Positions 54,371-64,000 of a DNA stretch of 64,000 nucleotides are shown one piece after another. The stretch lies in assembly GCA_028095005.1 (NCBI GenBank), contig CM051462.1, positions 169,455,955 to 169,519,954 of the forward strand, read 5' to 3'. Under the pieces are notes generated by a model. The model ran no database searches, was not told the origin of the DNA, and saw only the letters and a list, made by a program, of their open reading frames with translations. Source of the DNA: Rhynchospora pubera (taxonomy: Eukaryota > Streptophyta > Magnoliopsida > Poales > Cyperaceae). The position numbers were made by a program, and so were the translations under genes. Each line of letters starts with the position of its first letter. Position 1 is the stretch's first letter.

Positions 54371-54742
54371 AATTTTTTTTTATTTTTTTTTTGAAAAGGG
54401 CCCGTAGGCTAAGGATTGAAAAGATCAGTTACACATTACAATTGGGGATCAAATAGGAAGGAAAAGTAAAACCTAGAGTTCTCACTCTATTAATTCTAGC
54501 ATATTTTGCTAATCCATCTGCTAGTTAGTTATCCTCCCTAGTAGCATGAAAACAATGGAAGCCCCATTCCCCTCTGATTGTAGCTATCAAATCTAAAACA
54601 TCAGTGTACACCTGCCATTCAACAGCATCCATACCAGTGTGACCATTGACAACATTGCAAACCCACGCCACGTGGGCCGTGGCTCTCCGCATCGCCATCG
54701 TCCACGTCATCAGCTTCTCCATTGCGTTAGCACGAGGATGAG
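54371..54742 (-). pseudogene. 3' end of an L1-type LINE with RNase H remnant
   Basis: A T-rich run at 54371-54395 is the poly-A tail of a minus-strand insert. Upstream on that strand is the end of a LINE RNase H domain, with GEWGFHCFHATREDN, then an in-frame TAA, then LADGLAKYAR in the same frame. This is the usual end of plant non-LTR pol proteins. It is 5'-truncated and interrupted by a MITE at 54743. Confidence 0.75.
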
Positions 54743-55119
54743 GGAAATCCTCTGTCAAGGTGATATTTTTTATCAATATTTAAATTTTAAAAAATTCAAA
54801 TGTTTAATCTAAACTGTTGATCTTGTTCAATTTAACGAGCGATGCATTTTTATGTAAGTTTTATAAATTTTGAAATTGATTTGATACTAGATCGAGTGGT
54901 TAACAAATGAACGAATCTGGTTAACTATCTTTGATTAATTCTAATACGTTCATAGTTTGGATATTAATTCGAGTACCAAATCGACTCCAAATTTTATAAA
55001 ACTTATACGAAAACGCATCGCTCATAAAATTAAACAAAATCAATGGTTTGAATTAAATATTTAAATTTTAATTTTTTTAAATATTAATTGAACATCCATG
55101 GACAGCTCTCTTTCGATCC
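54743..55119. mobile_element. MITE inserted in the LINE remnant
   Basis: Inverted arms (for example AGCGATGCATTTTTATGTAAG near 54838 against its inverse near 55000-55025) cover the element. It is flanked by a 10-bp direct repeat CGAGGATGAG (54733-54742, 55120-55129). The inner sequence is related to the MITE at 63116-63849. Confidence 0.75.
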
Positions 55120-55147
55120 CGAGGATGAGAACCTCCTCCCTCTCTTT

Positions 55148-55304
55148 GGGTGCGTTTGGATCGTTGGAAGAAAGAAGAAGAAGAAGGAAGAAGAAGAAAA
55201 AAAATTATAAACAATTCAAACTCTTCACAAAGTTACACACTTCCCAATACTTCTTCCCACTTCTTCCCTTCTTCCCTTCTTCCCACACCTATCCAAACGC
55301 CCCC
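55148..55304. mobile_element. Tourist-like MITE, copy B
   Basis: Ends GGGTGCGTTTGGAT and ATCCAAACGCCCCC; inner phrase AAACTCTTCACAAAGTTACA as in copies A and C. A GAAGAA-rich expansion lies in its left half. Target duplication probably TTT. Confidence 0.75.
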
Positions 55305-55719
55305 TTTGTCTGCTAGAGCGATTTGAGCCACAGATAATTAATGCTTAATTCAAAAATAAAATTTGTAGACTAATTATTCGGATCTTGTTGAGCTTGATTA
55401 ACGTTAGAATATAAGAACTTGGACCAATAAATTAGTCTAACTACGATTAGTTGCATTTTTAGGAATATCATGAGATAAGTCTTATTTAAGACGGAACGGA
55501 TATTATGGCAAATATTCATATGTTCTCATCCCGCAATAATTACATAAATTCTAATTTATGATTTTCTGAGGTTAGATTACTTCTAACTTATGATTTTTAA
55601 ATCTGATTTCTGATTTTTGTATGTTTCTCACTCTGATCTCCATTTTAAAATTTACAACAATAATAATTAATCTGATTCTCACGATTAGACAAGCAATTAA
55701 GTAAATTACTAATCACTTA

Positions 55720-55755
<36 letters not shown>

Positions 55756-57040
55756 TAATGGACTTGGAACCAGATCGTCAGTCATTGTTAGGAAATCAGA
55801 ATTGCGTTAAATTCGGTTCACCTACCGAACTAAAGGTACTCGTTAAATTAATATTAACAGATCTTGATATGTGAATTGTAAACAGGACCGGGTAGCGCGG
55901 AAACCCGAGACAACTTCGAAGGTGTGGATTTAAGCAGTTTCTTTGTTATAACTCGAAATTCGATATTTTTAAATTCATTGACAGCATGTTGAATAATCAG
56001 TTGATGGTGCATTCTATTTGTGCATATATAGACAATAGAACCCCCCAAAATAAGTAAACTACATGTTGAATCAATTATCCATTTGATCTGTTGTATCTGT
56101 TAAGTCTGATTTAAAAAGGACTGAAAATGGTTTTAATAAACGAGATTCTATCATGTGACTTTTTTTTTGTGATAGAAAAATCTGACTAGAAATAAGAGAC
56201 CATTCAAATTCAGTCGGCATGGCATAACTTATGAATTATTGTAACCATCACTCTCTGGTGATTGGTTTACATCATTCATTCGACAATTAAATTAGCCACT
56301 TAGCCCCCTCTATTGGTTCTTCCTACAAATCCTCTTTCGGACTTATAAAACTAGTACGGTTCAGCTCCACCCTAAAATTGTAATTAGATTTTCCCATTTG
56401 ATAGGTGAGAAAACATAAACTTTATAGAAAGAAAGAATGAATAACTACAACTAGATTATCATGATCCCAGAAAAAGATGATTCGAGCAGAACCAATAGGG
56501 GGCTACATGGAGCTGTTGACTCTTGTCTTGTCCTAAAAAAAATTAAAATTTTAATGTATATTTTCTTTATTTAAAAAAAATTTATAATTTTTCCCCCTCA
56601 GTAATCATGAATTACTTGATTTAGGAATGAAATATTTTTGTTCATAAATAAGTTTGCATTTAATTGTTCAAATCTTTAAAATGTTGTTATTGGTAGAAGA
56701 CGAAAGAGAAGAGGAGAGGAGAAGAGGCGGAAGCAAAGCTAGCTTTGTGGAACATTTTGGGACAAATGGAAAAAAATTAGAAGGCGTATATTGTTCTTTT
56801 AACATCTAATAAAGGCGGACAGTGACAGATACCGATTATACCCCTGGAATCTCTTATGGGTGTGATTTACATTACCCTTATTTATTGAGAATTGAGAAAT
56901 TGAGAAAATTGGTATATTGATTGTTATGAATATTTTGATATTTTGATTGATGTCTCGTCTCCATTTGAATTCCATCTTCCGCACAGGAGCAAGAGGGGTT
57001 CCGTTCCGTTGCCGTTGCTCTCCTGTTTCTATTATCTGAT
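55305..57040. other. Intergenic region, no gene recognised
   Basis: AT-rich DNA with an (AAT)n microsatellite at about 55722-55754. A mixed GA-rich tract at 57130-57180 forms the leader of the next gene. Confidence 0.6.
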
Positions 57041-57195
57041 CTGATCTGTGATTTCTGATTCGTGATTGATCAGCAGCTAAGTTTAGATCCCGAACAATAA
57101 AATAAAGAAAAAGAATAATAATCGGGTTCGATCTCACTCTCTCTTTTTGTAGAAGAGAAAGAGAAAGAGAAGAGAGGAGATCAAGGGAATTTGTG

Positions 57196-59438
57196 ATGGG
57201 AGCGTACGAGCCGAATCCGAATCCCAATGGGAATCCGAATCCGAATCCGAATAAAGACGAAGACGATGTGGCATCAAAGACGGCGCCGGCGCAAGAGTCG
57301 TCCGTAGTCCCCTCCCTCAGCCGTGCTCCCGGCGTGCGCAACGACGTCGTCGTCCTTGACCAAATCGAAATGGAGACTACCTCTTCCCCTCCCTCACACG
57401 AGCACGAGCACGACCACAATCTGTTCCAAGTCATGAAGGCTGTCGAGGATGCCGAGGCCACCATCAAACAACAGGTACTGCTGACTGACTCACTGACTCA
57501 CTGACTCTGACCAACTGACTCACCCCCAAGTCCTCAAGTCCTCAACCATCATTACTTCATAATTTCAACGAAATTCCATCCCAATTTCACCTTCTTTGCA
57601 ACCTAACCTACTCTTTCCTCCCTCTTTTCTTTTCTTATAGCTCGAAGAGAATAACAAATTAAAGCAGGAGCTCCTCAGAAATACACAAGAGTTACACCGA
57701 CTTGTATCTTCTAACCCTTCCTTCCTTTCTTTTTTTCTCTTTTCTCTTTTTCAATTCCTATCATAACTATCTATTTCTAATACTACCTTCCCTCTCATTT
57801 CTAACTCACAGAGATTAGAGGCCTCTGTCTCTCTGCGCTCTAACCCAATGAACACCCAACCCAATCCATCTTCACCACTACAACAAAATGGCCCTACTTT
57901 ACCTTCTCCACAACCATCCATCCATGCCGACGATCACTCACTGCACACTGCCAGCTCAAAACAACATTCTGCCGAACATGCAGCCACTGACAGCGCCCCC
58001 CACTCTCGTATCTCCACTCCCTCTTCCCGCTCTCTCTCTCCTACTAGGTAACTCTCTTCCCCAATTTTCTACTTTATTTTTACTACCTTCATATCAACTA
58101 ATATTGTTTTACTACCTCACTGGTATGCTGCTACCTTTCACCAGCACTGTCCAAAGCATGAATCTCAATTCTCAGATTAAACAACTTTGTGCAACTGCCG
58201 CTGTTTGCACACCAATAAGCTCTCTTATGTATTAACACCAATGCAACTACCAACATCTATTGCTTAGTGCAATTTTGGTACTTATCAGCGATCATGCATC
58301 AATCAACCCTTCCATGCACTGGAATTTAATAGTTTGTCAAATTGCTGTCAACTATTGCTTTGTTCCCTTTCTGAGATGCAATTGCAAAAGCCGGGTAGGG
58401 TACATATGAAATTCTAAGATCATTGTCTCTCATACTGTGCTTCAGGCACAGAAAAGAAGGTGAGAGTGATCCAAGAATTAACTTCTCAAGTCAAGGATTA
58501 ATGCCAGTTTCAGAAGTCAATTCAAATCTCATGTGGAAGCAGGTAATGCCAAAAACTTCCTACCTATATTTAATTTACACAACTTTAATTTTTCCTTATT
58601 TACAATTTTGCCGGAAGGTTTCCTATATCTGGCTATATAAGATTCTTTTTCAACCTGATCAATTTGGTTATATATATTAATTTTACCTTTTTGTCTTGCT
58701 AGGAGCTGATGGCAAAAGTGAGAGAACATGAAGAAGAGATAGCTCAGCTAAGGAAGCATCTCTCTGATTACTCAATGAAGGTAAGAAGATAAATCATTGA
58801 TTCCTAAGTACTCATGTATGGATTGTTTTCTTTTACCAATCTGTGTATTTGTATCTTTTCTCTTTTTTATGAAGTTAATTTTTACTATTATTTCTCCTAC
58901 AGGAATCGCAAATACTAAATGAGAAGTATGTACTTGAGAAACGCATTGCCTACATGCGCATGGTACTAATACGTCCTTTTTTGTAGCCTCCTATACCATT
59001 ATTCAACATGTTACAGATGATGCATGCGCCAATCTTCTTAGCCATTCTATTTCCTTATATGCCCTCCAGTTATACTGTCTATATATGAAATGTTTTTTCA
59101 CGAATGATATGGCACACATGTTATTATAGGATTCTATGGTATATATGATATCCTAGTAGTTTTTGCTAATTTCGTTTTTTTTTCTTGGAAAATCTTCACA
59201 GGCTTTTGATCAGCAACAACAGGATTTGGTTGATGCTGCTTCAAAGGCTTTATCATATCGACAAGATATTATTGAGGAAAATATTCGCTTAACCTATGCC
59301 TTGCAAGTTAGCATTTTTATCTCTGTTGCATTCAACTACTCATTCTTTATTGCTTTGTCATTTGCTAAAAAAATGTTATTGACCTTTCGACAGTAACATT
59401 CCTTTGCAAGTTCTGCCAGTGACTTTGAATTAAAAGGT

Positions 59439-59470
<32 letters not shown>

Positions 59471-62400
59471 AGCGAAGTTACTTTGTCAGAACTATTGTAT
59501 GTAGCATGAATTTAATCAATACCAGCATAAAATTGCTTAACACCTGATTGAAAAGTTGAAACATGAATTGACGCAACTCCTTTTTCAGGCAGCACAGCAA
59601 GAAAGGTCGACCTTTGTATCTTCTCTTTTACCTCTATTATCAGAATATAGCCTTCAGCCTTCTGTGCTTGATGCTCAATCCATTGTCAGTAGTGTCAAGG
59701 TATTTTTTTATTTTGTTTTATTTTTTTTTCTAGCCTACCCCAACTTCTTTGGGACAAAAGGCTTAGTTGTTGTTGTTGTGTTTAACATGGTATGTACCAT
59801 GCCAACTCTACTATTTTAGTGTTTACTTTATTTTTTACTATGTTTTCAAATGCTTAAACCTCTTAACTTGACTTGAAATGTTTTTAAAGTTCAATCATAT
59901 TAAAAGCAAGTTGACACCAACTGTATGTATACCCTGTTTGTTCAATTATTCTTGACTTTTGTGTTCCATAATTTACTGTCTTGAATTTTATAAATTTCTC
60001 TATTTATTTTTGATTGATTAAATTTGGTTTTGTTTTCTGGTTGCAGATTTTGTTTAGGCACTTGCAAGAGAAGCTTATCATTACTGAGGTGTGATGCTTT
60101 TATCCTTTTAGTTGTATTTGGAAAATCACAAATATAAGCTCTTACCCTAAACTTGTAAGGCGATAGCTGTTTGATACTACCCTTATAAAATTGTCATCTA
60201 AGTACTATCCAATTAGTAAACCTTAAAACCCATCAATTGAGATAATTAATGCAATTCAATTTAAAAAAAAAAACTAAGGGTGTTCAACATGCACTTGTAT
60301 CTTCTTTAGCATTAAATGCTGCTTCAATTTGTTTCTTGTAATTTTTGTCTAATATTATTTTTTGTGTTTTTTCAGGAGAAATTGAAGGAGTCTCAGTACC
60401 AGATAACGCCATTGCACACTGATTATTCGAACAATTATCCCAACAACTTGGGCATTCCTCCCTCATCTCCTTCCCACGGCAAAGCTTTAGTTACTACTGT
60501 AAGTTCCTTTAATATTTTATTATTGTTATTTCAAATTATATTGGTGCATATACCACAAACAGTCAAACACAATAAAGGCAGAAAAGTGTAATGTTTATTT
60601 TGGGCAGGATCATACAGCCCTTGCAAAGTGTTGAAATGACACTGCCTGCAACATGTGGGGCATTTTCTCGTTGTATGGCCAAACAGTCCTTTGTCAAATT
60701 ATCAATGGGGCCGTTTGGATCGCTTAGGAATAAGAGGAATAGCCTATTCCTAGGAGGAAAACATTGGGAAGTGTGTAATTTTGTGAAGAGTTTGGATGGT
60801 TAGGAATAAATTTCCGCCTAGGAAGAGGCTATTCCTCTTTTTCCTAAGCGATCCAAACAGTCCCAATGAAATTATTCCAAGCAATCCTCTAGGGTATTAG
60901 TTGGAAGTTGAATCTCTGGTGAAGTTTCCATGAAACCCATCCTGTATCTTCTTCCCTTGAACTATAATAGGTACGATTTCTGTCTCACAATTGGTTCCAC
61001 CCTTGTATCAGAATACAGGTCTGGATATAGTGCCGCAACAACCATATGGCCACTCACAATCCCCTATGTCGTCTCCAAGTGTGCAACCGCGATCTGACTG
61101 GGATGCCCCTGGTCATCCCAGCCGTCAGCATGTCGGCCTTACTGGGCCTGGGCTGAGGAATCCTGAAATTGATAACATGGGCCGGTCTTCTCCTTCCACT
61201 AGCAGGTTAGCTACAGTTATCTGCAGTTCTGTGCAGTATCTCCTATATCTGTTGGCTTGTTCCTTGAATATTTTAAACTTCAAACAGAATCTATGTTCAT
61301 TCCAAAGTAGAACTAAAATTATGAAATTGGAAGTGTGTTATGTACATATTTTCATAGAATAATGTACTTCCTTTGTTAAATATGAGTCTTTCTGCAATTG
61401 ATTGCTACACTGGGTACTTGATACCCAATGGCTTTGTGATCAGTAAAGATTGTGCACTTGAAGTTTGAAATCTCACAAGAAAATGCTGGTACTTTACTGG
61501 TACTGGTAAAGATTTCATTTTACTAATTGTGCAATCCACTGCTACTAATATTTGATCAGTACTTCCTCAATTGAGTAGTCATTTCCTAGTTTAAACAACA
61601 AACAAAACCAAATGAGGTGTACCATATGGCCCTCAACTTACAGAGAGCTTCTTGTGCAGAAACCATGGAGTTCAAGAGAGTCCATCTCATCCAACCCATG
61701 CTGACCCACATGTCAGATTCAGTCTCGAGCCAAAAGATCACAATCTCTCTTTCAAGGACCTGGCCAGAGGCCCTGGCACTGACCTAGAAGACCCAGAGGT
61801 GCTTGTCAGTGGGTCTCACCAACATGCGAGAGAGGCTTCTGCGCAGTGGGGCCCGGCCACCTCACCCAACCATAGTTTAACGACAGCTGGAGCAGGAGCT
61901 GAAGATCCAAATGTCGCATATCCGTATCTTCCTACTGTGCTTGAGGAGCCGAGTTCTTCTTTCTCTGAAGGTTCTTTTTATTCTGCATAACTTCTTTATA
62001 AATGGGAGGTCATTCAGGGAATCTTTCCAAAGCCTAATTCATTCATCTTTCTAAGGATTCATTTTTTCAATAAAGCTGAAATCATTAACAACAACATTAA
62101 TGTGCGCGCGAAGCTCAAATCATTAACAACAACATTAATGTGGGCGCGCACACACACGCACACACACAAAGACTTTTGGGTAGGTTTTCATTGAACTAAG
62201 CTGATCGATAGGTTTTCATTGAACAAAGACTTTTAGGTAGGTTTTCATTGAACTAAGCTGATCTATAGGACGCCTGTCCCATTGCTATTATTTGAAAGAA
62301 AAAAACCATTTTAAATAGTCTTAGGAAACAGAATTTGCCAAAAATTGTGCTCTCTGAATCTAAAATACATTATGTTATGTTTTTCATTCTGAAATCTAAT

Positions 62401-63964
62401 ATTGTTATATATATATTTTTCTTTTTTTGTAATTTGTTTTGCAGCTGCAGAGGATGATCCCTTACCAGCTATAGAGGGCCTTAGAATTACAGGAGATGCA
62501 TTTCCAGGAAGAGAACTTCAAGCAAGTGGTTACTCCATCAATGGCACCACCAGTTGCAATTTTGAAGTACCACTCTTGCCCCTTTTCTTTTTCCAATTGA
62601 ATTATGGGAAGAATATATTGACAACAACATATATTTAACAACCATGGTGACTGACAAAATGATTTTTAGAATCAAAATGTATGTAGATATATTCTCTATT
62701 AGTGTAGATAATTTGTGGATCATACTTGTTGCAATTTGAAACCTGAACCATGAATATCTTAGAGGGAAATTCTGTCATGAGAACCAATTCCTGAATCGGG
62801 TTTAATCTCAACTTCATATTTTCAAGAAAGATTAATTCATTAGCACTCATGAACGGTAGCGATTAAAGCCCGATTCAAAATTGGTTGTCATGGCAGAATT
62901 TCCCTATCTTAAATTGCTTCATGGCTGGCTAATCTACTTCCAAATTATGCCAAATTTGATACACAACTCTAAACTATAGAGGGCATTTTTTTTTATTCTT
63001 TTTATTTTGATCTCCTATTTATGAGTTGTCATGATTGTCGGATAAGTTTGCTGACAATATAACCTCTCTTGTATTATTCGGTCCCAAATTCATGTTACTA
63101 CATACAATATTTTATGAGGAGGGTTCTATTGCCCACAATTTGAATCCCCCAAATGCCCCCAAAACCACTTTTGGGTTATTTTTTCAAAATATAAATTTCA
63201 AACTTCGAATCCAGACTGTTGATCTTATTAGATATAAGTAGGCTGTCAAAACGTGGTAAGTGGCACGGAATGACACCAAACCGTTATTGTGCCACTTATT
63301 AAACGGTACAATACCGGCATGCCACTTACCGTTTCATTTATTAAATGAAAAAAATTTGTGCCATCAACCGTATATTACACATAAAACGGTTTGAAATGAG
63401 GTTGAAATGGTCGAAACGGTATAACCAACTGTGCCACTTAAAAAACGGTATAATTTTCTATGCCACAAACCGTTCCATTTCGGTTAAACGAAACGACATA
63501 ACTGTAAATGGCGTGCTGTTGACAGCCTTAGATATAACGAGCGATGCATTTTCATATAAGTTTTATAAATTTTGAAGTTTATTTGATACTTGATCAAGAG
63601 GCTAAAATATGAACAGATTAGAATTAATCTATCATATTTAACTAGATTCGGTCAATATTCAATCTCTTGATCAAGTATCAAATAAACTTCAAAAATTATA
63701 AAACTTATATGAAAATGCATCGCTAGTTATATCGAATAAGATCAACCGTTTAGATTCGAAATTTGAATTTTATATTTTGTAAAAGTAATCAAAAAGTGAG
63801 TATTGGGGCATTTGGGGGCGTTCAAATTGTGGGCACCGGAACCCTTCTCATATTTTATAGTTTATATAATCTTCTTTTGCAAAATTCATACATTTTATTT
63901 TTATCTGCTATTTTATTGTAGTGGGTGCGCCATCATGAAGATGGATCAATAAATTTCATAGATG
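57196..63964 (+). CDS. ELKS/Rab6-interacting/CAST-like coiled-coil protein, 3' end outside window
   Basis: Fourteen exons can be chained in frame: 57196-57474, 57641-57703, 57812-58047, 58446-58542, 58703-58780, 58903-58962, 59202-59306, 59589-59699, 60047-60088, 60376-60498, 61012-61205, 61660-61970, 62445-62566, 63922-63964 (donor at 63965). They give at least 621 residues, and the gene runs on past 64000. The N-terminus has an Asn-Pro repeat and acidic stretch. A coiled coil (LEENNKLKQELLRNTQEL) is followed by a Ser/Pro-rich spacer, then more heptads (EHEEEIAQLRKHLSDY, EKRIAYMRMAFDQQQQDL, LSYRQDIIEENIRL). Near the end GLRITGDAFPGRELQASGY and WVRHHEDGSINFIDG start a domain seen in plant proteins annotated as ELKS/Rab6-interacting/CAST family (At1g03290/At4g02880 type). 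A trafficking or scaffold role is inferred from that label only. The ATG at 57196 is preferred to the GTG three bases earlier. Confidence 0.85.
59732..59784 (+). mobile_element. Au-SINE-like 3' tail in an intron
   Basis: TAGCCTACCCCAACTTCTTT, then GGGACAAAAGGCTTAGTTG, then a short (TTG)n matches the style of the 3' end of plant Au SINEs. Only the last about 50 bp are recognisable. Confidence 0.55.
60707..60864. mobile_element. Tourist-like MITE, copy C, in an intron
   Basis: Ends GGGGCCGTTTGGATCGCTTA and TAAGCGATCCAAACAGTCCC with long palindromic arms (AGGAATAGCCTATTCCTAGG). It contains the family phrase GTGTAATTTTGTGAAGAGTT, which is the reverse complement of that in copies A and B. Probable AAT target duplication. 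It lies in the intron between exons 10 and 11. Confidence 0.85.
62073..62272. repeat. Short duplications and (AC)n in an intron
   Basis: TCATTAACAACAACATTAAT is present twice in a row, separated by GCGCGC runs and followed by (AC)n. GTAGGTTTTCATTGAAC and close variants then occur three times at 62181-62256. Confidence 0.8.
63116..63849. mobile_element. Mutator-type MITE in the last visible intron
   Basis: Inverted ends GAGGAGGGTTCTATTGCCCA and its counterpart GAGAAGGGTTCCGGTGCCCA (reverse strand) with a perfect 9-bp duplication ATATTTTAT (63107-63115, 63850-63858). The inner sequence (AGCGATGCATTTTCATATAAG) is related to the MITE at 54743-55119. It is split by another element at 63238. Confidence 0.85.
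63238..63527. mobile_element. MITE nested inside the previous MITE
   Basis: 290 bp with ends GTAGGCTGTCAA and GTTGACAGCC, flanked by a perfect 10-bp duplication TTAGATATAA (63228-63237, 63528-63537). Inside, GTGCCACTTA and its inverse and AAACGGTA recur several times. A 9- or 8-bp reading of the duplication is also possible, so Mutator and hAT types cannot be told apart. Confidence 0.85.
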
Positions 63965-64000
63965 GTACTTTTTCTTGTACATCCGTCTACAAAATTTCAC

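Noticed and set aside
56799..57467. 222-codon minus-strand frame
   Set aside because: It is the antisense shadow of exon 1 and leader of the plus-strand coiled-coil protein gene, whose exon chain is phase-consistent.
1..64000. tRNA, rRNA or other structured RNA genes
   Set aside because: No cloverleaf with box A/B, no rRNA stretch and no known snoRNA or miRNA precursor could be supported by eye.

Overview
The window is nuclear DNA of a seed plant, most likely a eudicot. The host genes have many small GT-AG introns, the background is AT-rich, and all mobile elements are plant types (Tat/Ogre-like and Copia LTR elements, Mutator-like and Tourist-like elements, a LINE remnant, an Au-SINE-like tail). 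The species cannot be told from the sequence.

Layout. Positions 1-21406 are almost all of one giant minus-strand LTR element. Its 5,525-bp LTRs look identical, it has one intact 1,973-codon gag-protease frame with no reverse transcriptase or integrase, and it carries an intron-containing gene on its antisense strand. It sits inside an old, heavily decayed plus-strand Copia element whose pol remnants and 3' LTR fill 21407-26504. Next comes the first exon of a Raf-like kinase gene (27424-27801, minus), whose other exons are not visible. Two neighbouring Mutator-like elements with related long terminal inverted repeats and 9-bp target duplications follow: a Pack-MULE with a captured RING-H2 fragment (28560-31333), and a second one (31415-37654) into which a young gag-only Copia element (32674-37314, minus) has inserted.

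From about 41.4 kb the window becomes host gene space with four genes whose exon chains can be followed codon by codon: a GT47 exostosin-family glycosyltransferase (minus), a zinc-finger RNA exonuclease-like protein with altered active-site residues (minus), an EXECUTER protein probably equivalent to EX2 (minus, chloroplast singlet-oxygen signalling), and a coiled-coil ELKS/Rab6-interacting/CAST-like protein (plus) that runs off the right edge. These genes have no evident shared pathway. MITEs, a LINE 3' end and microsatellites lie between and inside them.

The most unusual material is in the two non-autonomous LTR elements. The large one has a duplicated zinc-knuckle module placed after a long coiled coil where pol should be, plus a TATA-led spliced antisense gene. 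Both elements carry clusters of short GC-cored dyad motifs in their LTRs; in the Copia element the cluster lies directly upstream of the TATA box. All exon boundaries, repeat borders and target duplications were read by eye; no alignment or database search was run.
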